The notes: a model not told the origin generated them from the letters alone. 64,000 bases of DNA from Isochrysis galbana (GCA_018136815.1 CM030943.1:1946446-2010445), one strand, 5' to 3'; counted from the first letter of the stretch, positions 20,753 through 32,340 are shown. Translations and numbers: made by a program.

Positions 20753-22783
20753 CTGCACGCAACGGAGGAGGTATGTGGTAAGGGCTCAGGGAGCGACACG
20801 GCGGAGCACACTTGAAGCGGGGGGCACTAGGGGAGGGTAGACCGGGAATGGGCTGGGGGTGGTGGCTCAAGCGAGGGAGCTTGGTAGGTACGAGCGAGCG
20901 GGAGAGCAAGATTAGGGGAAAGCGTGCGGTGAAGGCTGCCTGCTGAGGGCGAGCGCGCGCACGCCCATGTATGGGGAGTTGGAGGAGGGGAGGGGTTGTG
21001 AAGAGAGGATAGTAGAGAGTACTGTGTAGAGGGAGAGGGCGAGAAGGGGGTGGGGCGGGGTGGAGTGAAGGGAAGGGACACACAACGACCAGCTTCAGTC
21101 ATCTAGCCTGAGCGGCCGCGTGAGCCGAAGCATCCGTGCGCGCGAGGGATCCCGGCAGGGAGGGGAAGCAAAGCGATGGAGACGCTGGAGGTGAGAGCGA
21201 GCAGGGCCGGAAATAGAGGCAGACAGAGAGGGAGGGAAGAGGATGGAGGAAAAGGGTGGGAGAAGGGAGAGAGATGAAGGGAGGGAGGCAGTCACTCCCT
21301 CACTCCGTCAGGCAGGCAGGCAGGGAGCAGAAGAGAAGGGGGGGGGGAGGAGGGGGAGGAGAGAGGGAGCGCATGCGGCCGAGCGCGTGGTCCCCCTCCC
21401 CTTCCCCAACGCAATGCCCAGCTTCCCTCTCCCGCCCCTCTCTTCTCCCTCCCTCCCTCCCTCCCTCCCTCCCTCCCTCTCCTCTCCTCTCCCCCCCGTT
21501 CCCCCTTTCCCCACCCCCCTTTCTCTCCCTCCTCTCCTCTCTCACCGTGTCCATCGCGCCGCGCCCGCGCGCCCTCTCTAACTTCTACGCGAGACTAACC
21601 AAACCGGAGAACAGCAAAGGACGGCCGAGGGGTTTTGTTTTTGCACGGCCGCAATAACAATAAGGTCTCCAGAGCTCCAGAGGCCAGAAGCCTACAGTGG
21701 GGCCTGCTTCCAAACACAGAAAAAACAGCCAGTGTTTGGTCATTGAAGAAACACAGTACATAGTTGTCGCGGGTAGGGAGGGTTCATGCGCCCCCCTCCC
21801 ATTCCCATCTTCCATCTTTTGTACTTCTCCCGCCACTAGCAGGTTTCCCCGCGCGACTCCCTCTCGGTCGTCGCGCTCCGGTTCCCCTCTCCCCTTCCTT
21901 GTATCGCGCCTTCATTCTGTCCACCCCCATAGGTTCGCCGCCCCGCGTCTCCGGGCTTCCCCCCCCCCCCCCCCCCCCCGTTCCCTCTGCCTCGCCGCTC
22001 CCCCTCTCTCCCCCTTCCCCGAGTGTTTGAGTGTTTTGCTTAAGCCGCCGGCCCCATTTCATTCCTCTCTTTTCCCGCGTGTTCCCCCCCCCCCCCCCCG
22101 CGCGTGTCTCCGTCTCTCGGGTGTCTTCCGTACGCTCAGCGCTGTCGCTCGAGCGCCCCGTGTCCCCTTCTCGTGTCCCCTAAGTTGTTCCACCGTATAC
22201 CAACTAAGTTTATACTAGGGCCAGGTCAATACTTCTAGAACTTTTTCTAGAAGTTTGGGCGGCTTCTCGAGCGCGTCATAAGTTTGGGCCCTCTCGAGAA
22301 GTGGGCTGCAAGTTTGGGGAGGCGGCGCTCACTCTCTAAGAGTAAAAGCACCCCTATTCTATATTCTGTAAGTATAATCCCCTAAATCTCAATCCAAGTA
22401 TCAAAGTATCCTCCCCTTTTCTATAGTATACATGCCGTTTCCCGCTGCCGAATTTCAAAAAACGGTAAAAACGATACTACGTGTTTCTCACATAACCGGG
22501 ACGTTTTATCTTTCTAAACAGGAGGTACATCCGACCCCCCACACCAAAAACCTTCAATCCCCCCACACCCCCACTGGCGACTGGCCCGCGCCCGCGCGCC
22601 CGCGCATGGCGGGCCGAGGTGAGCCATGCCCGCTGCCCCCTGTCCATGCTAGCCTGCGCCCGTGCGCCCGTGTGTGAGACCGTGGGCGCGCGTCTCAACC
22701 TCCGCCTTGTCCCTCTACAGGCATAGCGACACTGCACGCGCCATCGCGCGTCGCTCGCGGACGGTGACAGCCTTCTCCCTCAG
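20753..22783. other. Upstream region of the zeta-COP gene; purine/pyrimidine tracts, no further gene
   Basis: GA-rich on the plus strand at 21225-21375 and CT-rich at 21420-21545 (including a (CCCT)n run), followed by C-runs at 21960-21979 and 22086-22099. Bases 22197-22212 carry the ACTAAGTTTATACT terminus of repeat family R2. The missing first exon of the zeta-COP gene should lie between 20753 and about 21300. Open frames are low complexity. Confidence 0.6.
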
Positions 22784-23149
22784 GATGGCGTGGCCCCTCC
22801 GACGCAACGCGTGCGCGTGGTTGCGGTTGCGGATGAGGAGGACGAGGAAGTGAGGAGCGGCGGCGGCGAGGAGGCCATGGAGACTGAGCTCGACAAGGTG
22901 GAGCCCACCCGCACCCGCTGCCCCAACAACCGCATCCAGGTTTCCGAGTCCGACGAGAGCAGTGACGGCAACGACATCGGCATCGATCTGGCCGAGGAGG
23001 TGATCTACAACCTCGGCGCGAGCGTGTGGCACAAAACGCTCGGCGACGGCACGATCAAGCACACGGGCAGGGGCACGATGTACGCGAACACGGAGCACGT
23101 GCAAGTGGAATTCTACTCGGAGGAGCAGCAAGCGAGGGCAGTTCGGTGG
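22784..23149 (+). pseudogene. Internal exon of an unidentified gene, 3' part replaced by a repeat
   Basis: The exon has an acceptor (CTTCTCCCTCAG) and a strong donor (GTGAGT) and is open in phase 0 for 122 codons. It is acidic at first (DEEDEE, then SESDESSDGNDIGIDL) and then reads VIYNLGASVWHKTLGDGTI and VQVEFYSEEQQARAVRW. The second part looks like a small chromo/Tudor-like beta barrel, which is a guess from residue pattern. No following exon was found; from 23300 the sequence is dispersed repeat R3. It may be a truncated gene or a copied exon. Confidence 0.4.
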
Positions 23150-23299
23150 GTGAGTTCGAAGGAGCTACGACTCACGACGAGAGCCGTGACATCAACACCG
23201 ATAGACGACGCCTTGATGAGCACCCCCTGCTTGCCTTCCTCCTCCGGCACATCGAGGGACGGCGATGCGCCTCCACGGCCGCCGTCGGACGTCGGACGA

Positions 23300-23515
23300 G
23301 CCCCAGCGTGGACTCGAGGAGAGGACGCGCTGGGGTGCGCGGGGTCGGTGCGTGCACTGGGGGGAGGACAAATATCGAGGGGAGGGGGCAGTGCCCCCAC
23401 CCCCCGGTATCACTCGGACACCTGGCTCGTCAGGCATGGCGGGATTCCGGGACGGGAAAGTTGTGTCCAATTAGCTAGTGGGGTTGGCTAGGATATAACA
23501 TTGATTATTTTATTT
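23300..23515 (+). repeat. Dispersed repeat family R3, copy A
   Basis: About 210 bases starting CCAGCGTGGACTCGAGGAG and ending GATATAACATTGATTATTTT. It recurs in the same orientation, almost unchanged, at 56272-56487. Sequence outside these limits is unrelated in the two places, so the borders are sharp. No terminal repeats or coding content seen. Confidence 0.9.
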
Positions 23516-24423
23516 ATTTGTTCCGCCGTATACCGGTTCCACCGGGTCTTGAGAGGCTTCACCCGGTACCGGTACCGGTACCGGTACGGTACCGTACCTG
23601 TGACTCTTATTATAATACTCTAATTATACCATTAGATACTCTTAGTGTACATACAGACAGCTACACAATATACGCAATACGCCCACCGCCCACACCGAGG
23701 GATCGCCGTCCACGCGCCACGCGCTCCCGCCACGCTCGCTATGAGCTATGAGAACTCCTCCTCCTCCTCCTCCTCCTCCCCCCCTTCCTCCTTCCTCCGT
23801 TGGGGCATCTTCAACTTCAATCTCCATTTCCTCTTAACACTCGAGCACAGCGCACGGCCCTCCCGGCTACCATACTGTACGCACCACCGGGTCCGGCGGA
23901 CCCGGTACCGGTCCACCGGTACCGGTACCGGTACCTGTGGAACAACTTAGGGCCCTCCTGCCCTCGTCCTCGATACGTGCTGTCGCATGTCGTCTGGGGG
24001 CACCCGTTCGTCCTCGGCCCCCTTGTCGCGTGCTTCCCCCGCCCCCGGTAGCACGCATCCCATCCCACTGAGAGGCTGTACTTCACATGTTACATACATC
24101 AGCCCCTCCACCTCCATACGCTCCACAGCCACAGCTCCACTCCTCTCACAGCATGGTAGCGGAGGTGTGTCGACCACGCCTTCCCACTCACGCCCATCCC
24201 TCGCTCCCCTCGCCACGACCGCTCCCGTTCCTCCCGCTTCCTGCCCACCAGTTCCTGCTGCTCTCCACACCCACAACCTCACTCAGCCATGCCAGCCATG
24301 CGAGCCACCCCAGTCACTCCAAACCTCTCACCCAACCTACTACCAACCAGGTCCACCTGCGCCGCATCGCCCGGACCCGAACGAACACACACCCTCCTCC
24401 TTCCTCGCCCCTCCGGTCACCCC
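23516..24423. other. Spacer with GGTACC palindrome clusters
   Basis: ACCGGT/GGTACC words are repeated at about 23563-23600 and again at 23895-23938, the two clusters lying in a similar CCGGGTC context and bounding 300 bases with a (CTC)n run at 23758-23778. The rest is proline-codon-rich but not a recognisable gene. Confidence 0.5.
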
Positions 24424-24565
24424 CGGGAGATGTGGAGGGGTGCATACGTGTATGTATCTGTGGCAGCAACATGCGCCGAGGCGTACGGGCAGGTGCGCTG
24501 AGGGTTGTCGTGTTGGTACCGGGCTAGTGAGAGTAGTGGTACTAATGCTCAGCTAGATGTTTATT
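24424..24565 (+). repeat. Dispersed repeat family R4, copy B
   Basis: Same-orientation copy of 5286-5425, with GGGAGATGTGGAGGGGTGC at the start and GTGGTACTAATGCTCAGCTAG at the end. Confidence 0.75.
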
Positions 24566-24799
24566 ATTATTAGTAGTATTGGTTTTGTCATCTATGTAAG
24601 TGTCCAATCCGCTAGCCTACTGCTCCAAAAAGTCTAAAATAAAACTCCTCTCGTGCGAGCGGACGCCCGAGTGCAGCACCGCATGCTGAATGTGGTAGCA
24701 AAAGTAAGCAAAGACAAGCTCCGCAGAGTTGGTCATGGGGAGAGCTAAGGTTGAATGGGATGTGGAGATGGTTTGCTTCAGGTGATGCCCCGATCTTCA

Positions 24800-25212
24800 A
24801 AAGAAACGACAAAGCGACAAAGGTGCCCTCGCGATGAACGCAAACCTGACTTTAGTGGCACAAGCACTCAACATAGCGGACAGGCTAGCTTAATCTTCCA
24901 CCAAACGCCGCGCCCCGCACCCCCCACGACTCCACATCTCAGGCTCAGTGCGCAACACAGCCCCATACCCCACTCTTCACGCGACAACACCCACGAGAAC
25001 ACAAGAGAAACCGACCGTCCGATAGCGCGAGGGAAGGCCGAGGAATCGACCGTCGGGGATCGGTGCACGCCGCCTGCCACTGGAAACCCCGAACACTGAG
25101 CCCCTAGGTAGAGCACGAGGGGACGAGTTGCAAGGCGAGTGAGAGGAAGTGATAAGGGATGCGGATGCGGGCGTGGCTGTCAGGAAAATGTCACAGAGTC
25201 GCGCGCGCGGTG
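24800..25212 (+). repeat. Dispersed repeat family R7, copy A (end of an old coding element)
   Basis: Matches 34630-35040 in the same orientation. Both start in a short shared reading that ends KGALAMNANLTLVAQALNIA before a stop, then about 300 bases of shared non-coding sequence ending at GCGCGCGCGG. It is probably the 3' end of a retroelement; class not determined. Confidence 0.6.
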
Positions 25213-25557
25213 TGAATATTAAGAATTTTTTTTCTTCGTGCCGTCGGCCGAAGAGAGGAGGACGGAGAGAGAGAGAGAGAGTCTCGCAGGGCGACTGCAG
25301 AACGAGAAGTCGAAGTCATGCCGGTTTATTACCTTAAACGAGCCAACAATTATAGTAATAGCAAAAACAAAATTCGAATCGCAAATTTCGAGACCAAAAT
25401 CTGCAAACCTGGACTTGAGACCATGGGGAATCCAAATCTGTGTGTCTTGTGCGTCAGTGGCAACACGGGGAACTGTTCAATTGTAATTGTGATTGCGTAC
25501 CTTACACGAATATTCATGCCTACAGCCTTCAGCGATGGGCAGGAATACAACATACAA
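25213..25557 (-). mobile_element. Retroelement LTR, solo copy
   Basis: About 345 bases. In its own sense it starts TGTTGTATTCCTGCCC and ends AATATTCACA, so it has TG...CA ends. An AATAAA-type signal lies within. It is close to the LTR at 36476 (plus) and to the partial copies at 44245 and 14450. No coding part of the same element adjoins it in the expected place, so it reads as a solo fossil. Confidence 0.65.
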
Positions 25558-25559
25558 CA

Positions 25560-26620
25560 AAAGGTGAGGGGCGGCGGGGGCGTGCGGCGTGCGGGGCAGA
25601 CGAGAGCGCGTTTGGGGTTTGGTATTGACCATTGATGGCAAGAGCGAGGAGGCGAACGGGGGACGCAATCGATGCGGAACTGGGGCGTTATGATTATGGG
25701 CATCACCTTACACCTTATTGCTTATTGAATTTGAATACCACGCGCGCCGGCATATCACATGGACACATATACATCATTGACTCTTGACTCCACCTGTCCC
25801 ATAACAACGACCACAGCGACAGTACAACTATCGATGCTAGAGCCAACGATTCAAACCGTTAATGCACATTTTGAAGCTGAAGGTAGAAGGGATAGCGAGC
25901 GCTACAGCAGCACAGCAGCCCCTCAGCGGAGCGCGGTCGCGTCGCCACCGAGGCAATGGAGGCCATTGCAATCACACTCACACGGCATGCGAGGACAGAT
26001 CATCTTGGGGGAGCGGACGGGACATCATCACAACGACAGAAGACCACCATCTGGCATAAGGACAGATTTCACATTTCCACAAGAACGCCACGACCAGATG
26101 ATGGCAGGCGAGCAGACCTCAGCGGGCAATCAAATGCTGCGCCCGCCGGCTTATCATGTTTGCGACGGAGTGGGTGTAGGGTCGGCGGGCTCGGGTCGGG
26201 GCACGCGTGTACGGGTGTGCGTGCCACTACGTCCCAGGAGAAGGGCCCACGAAAATATACGGAGGAAAGGATGCGCGTGCAACACGCATCAGGACAGCGA
26301 ACGAGCGATGCGAGATGAGGGTGGTGCGGGGGTGGGGTCCACTAAGGGGGAAGCGAGCGATTAGGTCACCAAGTCTACGGCGAACGCGGCTCGCATCTTC
26401 CCTGCGCCACCCGGCGAAGGGAAAGAGGCCGCCTAGTCACCGCGCGAACATAAGACTCAAAACAGCCGCTCATGCAGCACGATCCGTGGTCTACGGAAGT
26501 AAACATTGAGGCCAGCGGCGTGGGCCTTCCCAAGGAATGGGTGGCGGCTTGCTGCCGGAACTCCAGTGGACAGGCCTGTGCGTGCGCGTTGCGTGCGAGC
26601 CACCGGCTGCCTCGCAACCT
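25560..26620. other. Intergenic, no gene seen
   Basis: Several overlapping open frames, none with a domain or splice support. It is the 3' flank of the Myb gene on the minus strand. Confidence 0.5.
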
Positions 26621-26621
26621 C

Positions 26622-28499
26622 TTAGGCAAGGGCGGGGGGCGGGGGCTGCTGCTCCTCGACCATTTTGAGCAGACGCTGCCAGCGGTTACGGATGGCGTGC
26701 TCAGTGCGGCCAGGAATACGCTGTGCGATGCGGTACCACTTGTGTCCAATTTCGCGCACGGAGGAGATGATGATGGCGTCCTCGGCCTGATGTGCGGCGC
26801 GCGGGGGGGGGGGGGGGGGATGGATGGCAGGCGACGGGGGATTGAGAGTCTGCGTGGATATACTTGGGCACATCGAGCACGGCGACCGGGCATGCACGTG
26901 GATGGGAGGGAGGCTCAAGCCGTACCTGCGTCCAGCCTACACGCTCCGGCTTGGTAGCGCCCTCCTCGCTGGCGGAAGCCGGCGTCGATGTGCGCCTGCG
27001 CGCTGGCGGCGGATCGACGCGGCCCTCGCCGGTCACGCCAGTGGCAGTCTCGGGCGCCGAGCTGCGCCCAACAGAGCCAAAGCCGCCGGGCAATGGCAGT
27101 GGCGCGTCGTCGTTGGTGCGCAAGCGCGACCAGCGGTTGCGCACCGCATCGTCAGAGCGACCCTATGGCAACGTGGGCGGTGGGGTGGGTGTGAACGTCC
27201 GGGTGAATGGGCGGGGTGGGGGGCGATGGCGGCCGGGCAGGTGGCGGGCGGGGGGGGCCGCACCTGAAGCTGGGAGGCAATCCTCCGCCATCGGTAGCCA
27301 AACTCCTTGACTCCGTTGCGGATTGTCTCATCCTCCTCAGCGGTCCACTCGCGGCGCTCGAGCGCGTTGCGCGGGCACGAGCGTCCACCGGCCGGCCGGC
27401 CGGCCTCGGCCGAGAGTTGGTGGAGTATCGACGGCTCGCCCTCGGTGGAGACCATCGTGGGCAACGGCACGCCGCCTGCCATCGGGCCGACGACTGTTGC
27501 CGTGGGCAGGGTCGCCACGTGTTGCATGTGCTCACTGGGCAAACATTCGGAGTAGTCACTCGCGCACGTCTGGTGCGAGAAGGGTATAGGCAGCGCGGCC
27601 TGCGGATAGGCGTCGAGCGCGGGCGAGAAGCCGGCAGAGGTGCGGCCCGAGTAGGTTGAGGAGCGCTGGCCAGCGGGGAGCACGGGAGAGCCAGCGCCGC
27701 CTGAGGCGTCGTGCTGGTGGAGCGGCGGCACGTAGGCGTAAACCGGCTCAGTGCGCGGGCCATGCTGCGGGGAGGCGCGCGGCGAGCCCGACGACCCGGC
27801 GCGTGAGCGGCCGACGACAGGGGCCACCGGACGGGCACCGGGCTCGCCGTACGGTGGCTCGACCTCGGGCACAGCCTCGCTCTGGGGCGCAGGGACACCC
27901 GGCGAGAGTGGGCCGCGCGGCGAGGCGCAGTCAAGCACAGCGAGCAGCTCAGCAGGGTCAAAGTCATCGCCGCCCAGCAGGTCCATGGGTCCCTCCTCCC
28001 GCGCCTCAGCAGCGAGTGCCTCGAGCTGCATGAGTGCGAGGTTGATCTCCGACCCGTCGGGCAGGGTGCCGCCATCCCCGCGCGCCGCCGCCGCGTCGGC
28101 CACATGCATGTTGTCGATGCCAAGCACGGCATCCACGAAGGCGTTGTCGAAGGGGGAGTCGACCTTGCCACCGGCGGGTGGCTGGGCGAGTGGCGGCGCC
28201 GCGCGCCCGCGGCGCGACGCGGGCGGGGCATAATGCCTGCGCCCGCGATCAAAAGACGCGTTCTTCGACTTTGCTGGCGGCGGGAAGAGCGGCTCCTCCG
28301 CACTGGGCTGTCCAGCTGCGCGTGAGATGGCGTGCGAGAGCTGCCAGAGCGTCATGGAGCGGCCGTCCTCGTCGGACCGCTGCTTGCGCACACGAGGCCA
28401 CGAATCGTGGATGCTTGGTGAAGCGCCAGAGCGACGCTCGTGGTCAGAAACGCGCTCTGAGAGCGAGCGCGAGTCGTGCAAGGGCTCCGGTGAAGGTGC
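26622..28499 (-). CDS. Myb-like transcription factor with two separated Myb repeats, three or more exons
   Basis: Exons read downwards: 28499-27264, 27162-26926 and 26786-26622, phases all 0, about 546 residues. Myb repeat one is split by the first intron: REWTAEEDETIRNGVKEFG ... WRRIASQLQ then GRSDDAVRNRWSRLR. Repeat two is split by the second: ERVGWTQ then AEDAIIISSVREIGHKWYRI and GRTEHAIRNRWQRLL. The WEDE-type helices and the recognition-helix motif NRW are present in both. Between the repeats lie about 60 low-complexity residues, unlike plant R2R3 proteins where they abut. The N-terminal 370 residues are disordered and acidic (LLGGDDFDPAELLAVLD could be an activation patch). The 28499 border is an acceptor (CTGCAGCAG), so a 5' exon is missing; the first in-frame ATG is at 28358. 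A C/G run lies just before the last acceptor. Probably a nuclear DNA-binding regulator; target unknown. Confidence 0.8.
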
Positions 28500-29373
28500 C
28501 TGCTGCAGGAGTGGGAGGGGGGAGCTTTAGCCTTGGGCATACAGAAGAACGTGGAGAGTTCCCTCGACGCTCCCGCCACACAGTTAGCGACGCACTGAGG
28601 GCGCCCGATGGACCGATCCGGATGAAAGCCGAGCTGCTAGGTGCGTCAGGCCTCTCCGTGCCCGCCCGACCCCCGTGAAGCTGCGCACGGATCGTGCGCA
28701 GTGGTGTGGAATGTGTGGGCGTAGTGCGCATTTCGTCCCTGAGCACACAGCACGAGCCACCAGGTGTTCGCGCGAGGCTGGATTGGCGGTGCGTGAGCCG
28801 TGGCCTCAACTAGCTGCCAAGAGCCGATTGCATCGCGAGTCGGTACACAAGTCAGCAGAATCCGCTCCTCCCTCGCCCCAGCAAGAAGGGAGGGAAGCCG
28901 GGAGAGGAAGGGAAGGAGCGAGTGGAGTGCCACGCTACCCCCGCACAATTTGCCCTCCCCCTCCCGCGCCCCCCTCCTCTTCCCCCGGGCAGGTCTAGGC
29001 AGCCCCTTGGAAGGTTTGAGATTGAGTGGCCAGTCGTGGGTGATCCCTGGTGGCCCCCTGGCCGCCGAGACGCGCCGGGGGTTAAAGCTCAGGCAGGCGA
29101 GGGGTGGCCGGGATCAACTCCTTGCCTCCACCCGTGGAGCCCTTTCCAAGCCCTGGTGGAAGCCCGAGAGCGCGCCGGGGGGTGGGTGGGTGGGTGGGGG
29201 GGGGGGAGGGGAGGGGGGGCCGGGGGTTGCGCCCTGCAGGCATTGGACCCCTGTGAGCCTCGTGAGCGCAGGGTTCGCACTGTGCGAGGCCGGGGAAGCG
29301 AGGGAGTGTTGTGCTGATCAACGTTAATCCCTTCCTCGCCACTTACCCCCCCTCCCGTCCTCGAGCCACACTC
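28500..29373. other. Upstream region of the Myb gene; no further gene
   Basis: The missing 5' exon of the Myb gene is expected here; an ATGGCGGGAGCG start at about 28579 with a GTATGC donor is a candidate but gives the wrong phase. A G-run with GGGTGGGTGGGTGGG at about 29181-29200 could form a G-quadruplex. Confidence 0.4.
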
Positions 29374-29676
29374 TCAAGCCCTGAGTGAGGCCTCAGAGGG
29401 CACGGGCAGTACATCTGGCACCTGATTCGCCCTGTGAGAGTCTAGGGAAGCGGGGGAGGGCTGGTCTCTCCCCTCTGCCCCCGCGAGCGGAGGCTCTCTC
29501 ACCTCATAGTCAATCTCCCAGATGGGGGGAGCGGAGCGGCGCTTGAGCGAGCCGGCGCGGGCACCGAGACGAGCGGGGCACGAGAGGTAGCGGCGCGTCT
29601 CCGCGTCTGACTCGTCTGAGGCGAGGGAGTCCGGGATGGAGAGGGGAGTGTCCATCCCCGAGAGGGAGGAGGCCAT
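29374..29676 (-). CDS. Hypothetical N-terminal exon
   Basis: The frame starts MASSLSGMDTPLSIPD and reads SLASDESDAETRRYLSCPAR, a plausible serine-rich start. A strong donor (GAG|GTGAGAGAG) stands at 29502, so real coding may end at 29503 and continue in an exon I could not find; read through, the frame stops at 29374. A CT tract (in the gene's sense) lies 90-250 bases upstream, as for other genes here. No domain recognised. Confidence 0.35.
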   Translation of the reverse strand: MASSLSGMDTPLSIPDSLASDESDAETRRYLSCPARLGARAGSLKRRSAPPIWEIDYEVREPPLAGAEGRDQPSPASLDSHRANQVPDVLPVPSEASLRA

Positions 29677-29759
29677 CGCTGGCGGGTTGGGGACCCTTGG
29701 AAGGAGGCTTGGGTGGGGTTAAGTTTGCACTCGGAGACGTAAGAGTGCGGGGGGGGGGG

Positions 29760-29885
29760 ACGGGGCGGGGGCGAGAGAAGGAGAGAGAGAGAGGGAGAGA
29801 AGGAGGGGGCGAGAGAAGGTTCTGGGGTGTGTTTTAACGAAATGTTTGCGTGCGGGCGAACCAAGGGGGAAGAAGAAGAAGAAGA

Positions 29886-29920
<35 letters not shown>

Positions 29921-30475
29921 CCTCCCACAGGCGGGCCGCAGGTGTCCCCGAGGGGTACCGCGGGGGGTACCCTTCGATACGTAATAAATCGCTCATTTTT
30001 ATGTTAGAATACATCGGGGGAGCTCGCGAGGGAGTGCCCCCGCGGGGCTGGGTGGGTGGGTGGGGAGAGAAAAGAGGAGAGGAGAGAGTGGCGTGAGGAG
30101 AGAGTGGAGGGGCTGTGGGAATGGGGGTCAAGTATGTGAGAGAGAGAGGTGAGGGGAGAGTAGTACGACGGGGGGAGCGAGGAGGAGGAGAGGGGCGAGG
30201 GGGGTGCCGGGGAGAAGAGAAGAGGGAGAGAAGAGAGAGAAAAGAGAGAGAGAAGAGAGAAGAGAGAAGAGAGAAGAGAGAGAGAAGAGAGGGGGAAAGG
30301 GGGCGCAAAAAGCGATCGCGCGGCGCCGCGAAAAGGGGGGAGAGAGGAGAGAGAGAGAGAGGAGTGGGGCAAGGTGTCCCAGGATTCCTCAGAGAATAAG
30401 AGGATTGTTTCGGGCCGTGACGTAGTTGAGAGAGAGCGGAGGGAGCTTGAGAGGAGAGTTGGAGAGGGCAGATGC
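29760..30475. repeat. GA-rich low-complexity region
   Basis: GGGAGAGAGAGA runs at 29770-29815, GAAGAAGAAG and GA at 29868-29920, and purine-rich sequence at 30135-30300. The long minus-strand open frame covering it is Ser/Leu low complexity and not a gene. Confidence 0.85.
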
Positions 30476-30639
30476 GCAAGGTTCGAAACCTGAATCTTAC
30501 TGCCGAATTTCTTTAAGAAAAGAGGCCCCGTGGGAGGGGAGAATGGCCCCTCTCTCCTTCCTCAGGGTTTGAAGGCGCGCCCCCCGGGGAGAAGGACATG
30601 GCGCTCCCCCCCTCTCCCTTTCCCCCCCCCCCGCCTTTA

Positions 30640-30773
30640 GATTAGAAAGAGAGGGGGCGGGAGAGGAGAGAGAAAGCGAGGAGGGAGAAAGGGAGAGAGA
30701 GAGAGCTCCCCGCGCGGGGGGGGGGGGAAGAGAGAAAGAGAGAGAAAGAGAAAGAGAGAGAGAAAGAGAGAGA

Positions 30774-30835
<62 letters not shown>

Positions 30836-31070
30836 GCCGCCTTTGCCTCTGTCGGTTGCGGTCAGTTGGCACTCGCTCCCCCCCCCTCAACCACCTCTCT
30901 CTCTCTCGCTCTCTGCCTCCCTCTCTTCTCTCTTCTCTCTTCTCTCTTCCCTCTTCTCTCTCCTCTCTCCCTCTCTCTCTCTCTCTTCTCTACCTCCCTC
31001 TCCCTCTCTCTCCCTCTCTCTCTCCCCCCCCCCCTCTCTACCTCCCTCTCTCCCCACCTCTCTCTCCCAG
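30640..31070. repeat. (GA)n block followed by (CT)n block, complementary arms
   Basis: Purine-rich from 30643 to 30831 (pure GA at about 30779-30830), a spacer of about 65 bases, then polypyrimidine from 30893 to 31070. The arms can pair with each other. No gene starts within 1.5 kb. Confidence 0.85.
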
Positions 31071-31231
31071 TAGACAGTAAAGTCGCAGTCCTTTTTTTTT
31101 GGGGGGGGGGGGAGGGGGGAGGGGCACTTTCTACTTTCTACCGTACGGCAGTCGCCGAGAGGCCACGGGAACGGGGACAGGCAGGGAGACGGGGAGGGGT
31201 GGAGGGGTCCTCCTGCCAGTATTCTTCAATG

Positions 31232-31431
31232 CCTAGATGGGAAAGGCGGTGCTGGGGCCTGCAAATACAGCCAAATACATATGTACTTCAATCAGGCCAA
31301 ATACATTTCAAATACATTCGAGGCCTACAACCCAGGACGCGCTTCAAATTCAAATACAACCAAATACATATACATATGTATTTGGCCTCTGCCTCTGGCC
31401 AAATACGGTAAATACGTATTTCCCATCTAGG
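31232..31431 (+). mobile_element. MITE, family M1, near-complete copy
   Basis: 200 bases with terminal inverted repeats CCTAGATGGGAAA... and ...GTATTTCCCATCTAGG. Flanking bases CTTCAATG and CTTCGATG look like an 8-base target duplication with one difference. It contains small internal duplications of CATATG words and of GGCCTCTGCCTCTGGCC relative to the copy at 44868. The left end differs slightly (AAAGGCGGTG). Confidence 0.85.
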
Positions 31432-31439
31432 CTTCGATG

Positions 31440-32340
31440 CATGGGGAGAATTCTGGGGGTCTGATGAGGAGGAACAGCTCTCGCTGAGGAAGACTGAAAA
31501 CCCACGGGATGTGGGATGGTGGATGGTACCATAGTACCAAACCTTTAGCCTGTAGCCTGTAGCCGTGTAGCCTGTAGGAGCGATAACCAATTCTGTTTGT
31601 TCGACCGTGGACCGTGGACCGTGGACATTTCATTCAGCGAGATGTACTTGTGGCTGTGGTTGTGGTAGGACCGTCAAACAGCTATTTCTATTTCAACTTC
31701 TACGGGTGAAAATGACCAAGACCAAGACCAAGACCAAGTCAAGATTGAGGATTCATCACGAGACGTCCACTTCAACCTTCACCTTCAACTTTTCGCGTTC
31801 TTCTCACTGAAGTTGACTGCGGCCATCGATGGGTGCGGGCGTCTCCTCAAACTTTGAGGGGCGTCACCCCTCACTGACACTCTCGGATGACTGATAGAAT
31901 GATATATGTGTCGAGACGTCGTTGTGGACGACTGTGTCAAGAAAACTCGCCGAGGCAGAGGGTGTATAGTTTTGTAAAAAGGGACGGCTCTCGCCTATCT
32001 TCGCCTCGCTAGGCCCACCGTCCGCGTGGCCTCCGCTCCGCTTCTCCTCTCGGTGGGCTCGCCTCCCCTCCCTCCCTCCCTCCCTCCCTCCAGCTGGAGG
32101 CGCCTGGCCCGGTCCCTCCCCTCCCCCCGCCCCACCCGCCCCGCCGCCCCTCTCCTGCCGCTGCCTTCTCCGCTTGCCGCTCTCTGGCGCCCTGCTTGCG
32201 GCCCCCCTCGCCTCCCAATCCAATCCACCAGGCGTGCACGCCCGCCCCTCCCCTTTCCCTCTTCTTTCCCTCTCTCTCCCGCCCCCCACCCCCCGCGCGC
32301 CCCCCCTTCCCTCCCTGCCTTCCCCCTCCTTTCCGGGCGG
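31440..32340. other. Intergenic with repeat R6 and a CT-rich tract before the deaminase gene
   Basis: Bases 31660-31775 (GTCAAACAGCTATTTCTATT ... a (GACCAA)n run ... GATTGAGGATTCATCACGAG) match 15200-15275 inverted; 58960-59050 has a weaker relative. Bases 31605-31625 repeat GACCGTGGACCGTGGACC. From 32060 to 32340 the plus strand is pyrimidine-rich. Confidence 0.5.

Noticed and set aside
21697-22218. 173-codon frame after the purine/pyrimidine tracts
   Set aside because: Proline/serine low complexity interrupted by C-runs; no domain.
29499-30479. 326-codon minus-strand frame
   Set aside because: Mostly Ser/Leu/Pro low complexity from GA-rich sequence; only its last 60 residues overlap a plausible exon in another frame.
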